A stretch of 64,000 nucleotides of DNA from Pseudomonadota bacterium (GTDB taxonomy: Bacteria; Desulfobacterota; Binatia; Binatales; Binataceae): assembly GCA_021324885.1 (NCBI GenBank), contig JAJPIF010000016.1, forward strand, positions 1 through 64,000. The letters run 5' to 3'. A model generated the notes under the pieces. The model was not told where the DNA came from. It saw nothing but the letters and a program-made list of their open reading frames with translations, and ran no database searches. This document shows positions 61,510 to 64,000 of this stretch, piece by piece; the stretch's first letter is position 1, and the number at the start of each line of letters is the position of its first letter. Position numbers and translations under genes: made by a program.

Positions 61510-62448
61510 ATGGGAATCGTGATCTTTTCAGGCGGCGCGAACCAACCATTGGCGCAGACGGTCGCCAACCAGCTCGGACTCCCGCTTGGACAGCGGATTC
61601 TTAGCCGTTTTCCCGACAGCGAGCTGCACGTCGAAATTCTGCAGAGTGTGCGCGGGCACGACGTTTTCCTGATCCAACCGACCTCGCCGCCCGCGGACGA
61701 ACATCTGATGGAGCTGTTGTTCCTTGCCGATGCCTGTTACCGGGCGGGCGCGCGTCGCACGATCGCAATCGTGCCGTATTTCGGCTACGCGCGGCAGGAT
61801 CGCCGTGGTAAAGGACGCGAGCCGGTCGGGGCGCGAATCACGTCAGATCTGTTTGCTGCTGCGCACATCGACCGGGCGGTGGCGCTCGATCTGCATACCC
61901 CGGAGTTGGAAGGCTTCATGAGCATCCCGCTCGAGCATCTGACGGCCGTTCCGCTTCTGGTCGAAGCGGTGCGTCCATTGATCGAGGCCGATTCGGTGGT
62001 CGTCGCGCCCGATCTGGGCGGAGCGAAGCTGGCCGAGCGCTATGCCCGTGCGCTGGACCGGCCTTTGGCGGTGGTCCACAAGGCGCGAATATCCGGCCAC
62101 GAGGTCGAAGTACGCGGCATCGTGGGCGAAGTGGCCGGGCGTGCGCCGATCATCGTTGACGACATGGTCAGCACCGCCGGAACCATCGCCGCGGCGGTCA
62201 GCGCTTTGATGGATGCGGGCGCGAGGCCGCCTGCAGTCGTGGTTGCGACCCATGGCTTGATGGTGGGCGAGGCCGTTGATCGGTTGAAGGGTCTGCCGAT
62301 CCAGCGGCTGATCTTTTCCGATTCGGTGGCCGCAGTGGCAAAGCCGGAATTGCCGATTCAAATCGCCAGTACCGCGCCTTTACTGGCCGAAGCGATCAAA
62401 CGCCTGCACGCCGAACAGTCGCTGGCCGGCCTGATCCTTCATCAATAA
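61510..62448 (+). CDS. prs: Ribose-phosphate pyrophosphokinase
   Basis: This is a PRPP synthetase of 312 residues, which joins ribose-5-phosphate and ATP to give PRPP. It shows SRFPDSELHVEI, the ATP loop YFGYARQDRRGKGREPVGA with the catalytic Arg/His-bearing segment AVALDLHTPELEGF, and the PRPP-binding loop IIVDDMVSTAGTIA. Length and order are normal. It may be a second, accessory copy; nothing in the sequence decides this. Confidence 0.93.
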   Translation: MGIVIFSGGANQPLAQTVANQLGLPLGQRILSRFPDSELHVEILQSVRGHDVFLIQPTSPPADEHLMELLFLADACYRAGARRTIAIVPYFGYARQDRRGKGREPVGARITSDLFAAAHIDRAVALDLHTPELEGFMSIPLEHLTAVPLLVEAVRPLIEADSVVVAPDLGGAKLAERYARALDRPLAVVHKARISGHEVEVRGIVGEVAGRAPIIVDDMVSTAGTIAAAVSALMDAGARPPAVVVATHGLMVGEAVDRLKGLPIQRLIFSDSVAAVAKPELPIQIASTAPLLAEAIKRLHAEQSLAGLILHQ

Positions 62449-62697
62449 GCACGACCAGGGCGCCTTAAATCCGCGATCACGATCGGTTTTCCACAGGGTA
62501 TAGTGGAATCAGCCATCAAAATAGGCCAGCATGACAGGTAGATAGGCAGGATTCAGCAGTCCACGGAAGTGAGCCGGCGTCGGCTCGAAACTCCTTATCA
62601 ACTCAGTTAAATGGCATCTCGAACACCAGCAAGGAAGCACCATTTTTATTTTCACGCTTCGTACGCGAGCCTTTCCTGAAGGAGGGCGCGTTGAGCA
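62449..62697. other. Intergenic stretch before the debranching-type gene
   Basis: No gene or terminator is evident in these 249 bases. It ends in GGAGGG (62681-62686), which serves as ribosome-binding site for the following gene. Confidence 0.5.
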
Positions 62698-64000
62698 ATG
62701 GGGCGGTTGCGGATGAAACAGCGCAGCGAAGGCGCCTGGGATTTCAGGGGGCGGCGCCAATCCGAACGAGAAGCACAAACAGTCATCCAGGTGGGTCCGG
62801 ATTTTTATATTCTGGCCTCTTCACTGACCTCGCGGCGCGCTACTCGCGTGCTGGTCAACGGTGAAAGCTTCGCGGTTTTCGAGGTTGGCGGTGATATTCT
62901 GCAATCGCCGCTGGAACCGCTGGGCTTTTTCCATCGCGACACCCGCTATCTGAGCCGGTTTGAATTGAAAATCGCGGGCGAGGTCCCCTATTACCTGAAT
63001 TCCTACTCCAGCCGTGAAAACGCGCAGTTACAGATCAATCTGAGTAATCCCGATCTCGAGGAACACGGTGAGGTGATCGGCCTGCCGCGCAATTCGATTC
63101 AAATCGAACGCAACTGGGTGATTGCGGGCGCCGCGCTTTACCATCAGTTGGTGATGCGAAATTACGCCCGCCGGCCGATCGAAATTCCGCTGGACTTTCT
63201 GTTTGGCGTCGACTTCGCCGACCTGTTCGAGGTCCGTGGCCTCAAGCGCGCGCATCATGGTCAACGGGGCGAGCCTGAAATCCACGGCAACTGCGTCAGG
63301 TTCTGCTATCGCGGCCTGGAAGGAATGTGGCATTTCACGGAACTCACGTTCGAACCGGCGCCGATTGTTCTGGATTATCAGCGCGCTTCGTTTCTGCTTT
63401 CGCTGGAAGCTGACGAACGCACCGAACTAGAGGTGCAAATCAGCACCGGCTGCGAGAAGCACACCACCGTCAGTTTGCCCCGTGCGCGATTCAAAGACGC
63501 GCTGGAGCGGAGGATGAGGGAGATCTCGGAATTCGACGGCGGATGGAGCCAGATCAGTTCCAGCCACGAATCGATGAACGTGCTGCTGCGCCAATCGACC
63601 GCCGATCTGACCTCGATGCTGCGCCGCGCTCCTGAGGGGACTTTCATGATGGCGGGCATTCCCTGGTTCGCCACTTTATTCGGGCGCGACAGTCTGCTGA
63701 CCGCGCTATTCACCTTGCCCTTTAATCCAGCTATCGCGGTGGGCACGCTCAAAACTCTCGCCGGCCTTCAGGGCGTCGAGGTCAATCAGCGGCGCGATGA
63801 GCAGCCAGGCAAGATTGTCCATGAGATCCGCGGCGGCGAGATGGCGGCCAGCGGCGAAGTGCCCTTTGGCCGCTATTACGGCAGTGTCGATTCCACCCCG
63901 CTGTTTGTGTGGCTTCTGGCCCGTTACGTCAGAACCACCGGGGACCTTCAGCTTGCCGACGAACTCTGGGACAACGCGCAGCGGGCGTTGCAATGGATCG
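62698..64000 (+). CDS. Glycogen debranching-type amylo-alpha-1,6-glucosidase, N-terminal part (runs off window)
   Basis: At least 434 residues are visible and the frame is still open at the right edge. The first 220 or so form the N-terminal beta-sandwich of glycogen-debranching proteins (RATRVLVNGESFAVFEVGGD, PLGFFHRDTRYLSRFEL, then YYLNSYSSRENAQLQIN). After SSSHESMNVLLRQSTADLTS comes the barrel, with AGIPWFATLFGRDSLLTAL and FGRYYGSVDSTPLFVWLLA, the substrate segments of the GH63/GH13-like glucosidase barrel. ATG 62698, with GGAGGG 11 nt before it, is preferred over ATG 62713. It probably removes alpha-1,6 branches or hydrolyses related glucans in the cytoplasm. Confidence 0.88.
   Translation, partial: MGRLRMKQRSEGAWDFRGRRQSEREAQTVIQVGPDFYILASSLTSRRATRVLVNGESFAVFEVGGDILQSPLEPLGFFHRDTRYLSRFELKIAGEVPYYLNSYSSRENAQLQINLSNPDLEEHGEVIGLPRNSIQIERNWVIAGAALYHQLVMRNYARRPIEIPLDFLFGVDFADLFEVRGLKRAHHGQRGEPEIHGNCVRFCYRGLEGMWHFTELTFEPAPIVLDYQRASFLLSLEADERTELEVQISTGCEKHTTVSLPRARFKDALERRMREISEFDGGWSQISSSHESMNVLLRQSTADLTSMLRRAPEGTFMMAGIPWFATLFGRDSLLTALFTLPFNPAIAVGTLKTLAGLQGVEVNQRRDEQPGKIVHEIRGGEMAASGEVPFGRYYGSVDSTPLFVWLLARYVRTTGDLQLADELWDNAQRALQWI

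Noticed and set aside
1-64000. Search for tRNA, rRNA, tmRNA and other standard RNA genes
   Set aside because: No cloverleaf or known RNA core sequence was recognised by eye in the gaps between genes.

Overview
The window reads as a chromosomal segment of a Gram-negative, fairly GC-rich bacterium. The evidence is a tripartite RND pump, a predicted lipoprotein, an AsmA-like protein, an MscS channel and a MMPL/RND exporter. Repeated luciferase-like (probably F420-dependent) oxidoreductases, SDRs, metal-dependent amidohydrolases and SnoaL-like proteins together resemble uncultivated soil lineages of the deltaproteobacterial/Binatota type. That placement is inference only; no rRNA or other phylogenetic marker is present.

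Left end (1-1.1 kb): the tail of an IS3-family element abuts a CRISPR array of eight identical 37-nt repeats. A ninth repeat survives only as its last 7-8 nt, directly at the IS end, so the IS appears to have inserted into a repeat. No cas gene is in the window. Next (1.1-9.4 kb) come an MdtABC-type efflux operon (minus strand) and a divergent TetR gene, with a perfect 9+9 bp palindrome between them.

9.7-20 kb: a phosphoesterase/phospholipase C-like protein, two SDRs, a GT39-like membrane glycosyltransferase, a DUF2939 protein, and a tight run of an AsmA-like protein, a DUF2064 transferase, a glutaredoxin and CutA. 20-27.4 kb: a MMPL exporter with a long leader and a strong intrinsic terminator, an AMP/thymidine-phosphorylase-family enzyme, a fragment of a luciferase-like gene, and a GH15 glucoamylase.

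27.4-51.4 kb is a dense accessory catabolic block. It holds three intact luciferase-like oxidoreductases, a nitroreductase, a hydroxyacid dehydrogenase, an alpha/beta hydrolase, a PRISE-type (progesterone 5-beta-reductase-like) reductase, two D-aminoacylase-type and two amidohydrolase-2-type hydrolases, an acyl-CoA dehydrogenase, an SDR, an aldo/keto reductase, a DapA-family lyase, a limonene-epoxide-hydrolase-like protein and three further SnoaL-like proteins. Two decayed 5' gene ends (luciferase-like at 24.66 kb, amidohydrolase at 35.45 kb) and a tandem SnoaL duplication point to family expansion and decay. Together these could oxidise, reduce, hydrate and ring-open a cyclic or terpenoid-like substrate, but the substrate cannot be read from the sequence. 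A ribbon-helix-helix protein, a DUF2267 protein, an AIR-synthase-like protein and a CYTH protein lie among them.

51.4-64 kb: a zeta-toxin-like kinase beside a possibly frameshifted partner, the error-prone polymerase DnaE2 (without imuA/imuB), an MscS-type channel with a TPR lipoprotein, a deoxynucleoside kinase, pterin-4a-carbinolamine dehydratase, two MaoC-type hydratase halves followed by a PaaA-like diiron protein, PRPP synthetase, and a glycogen-debranching-type protein that runs off the right edge.
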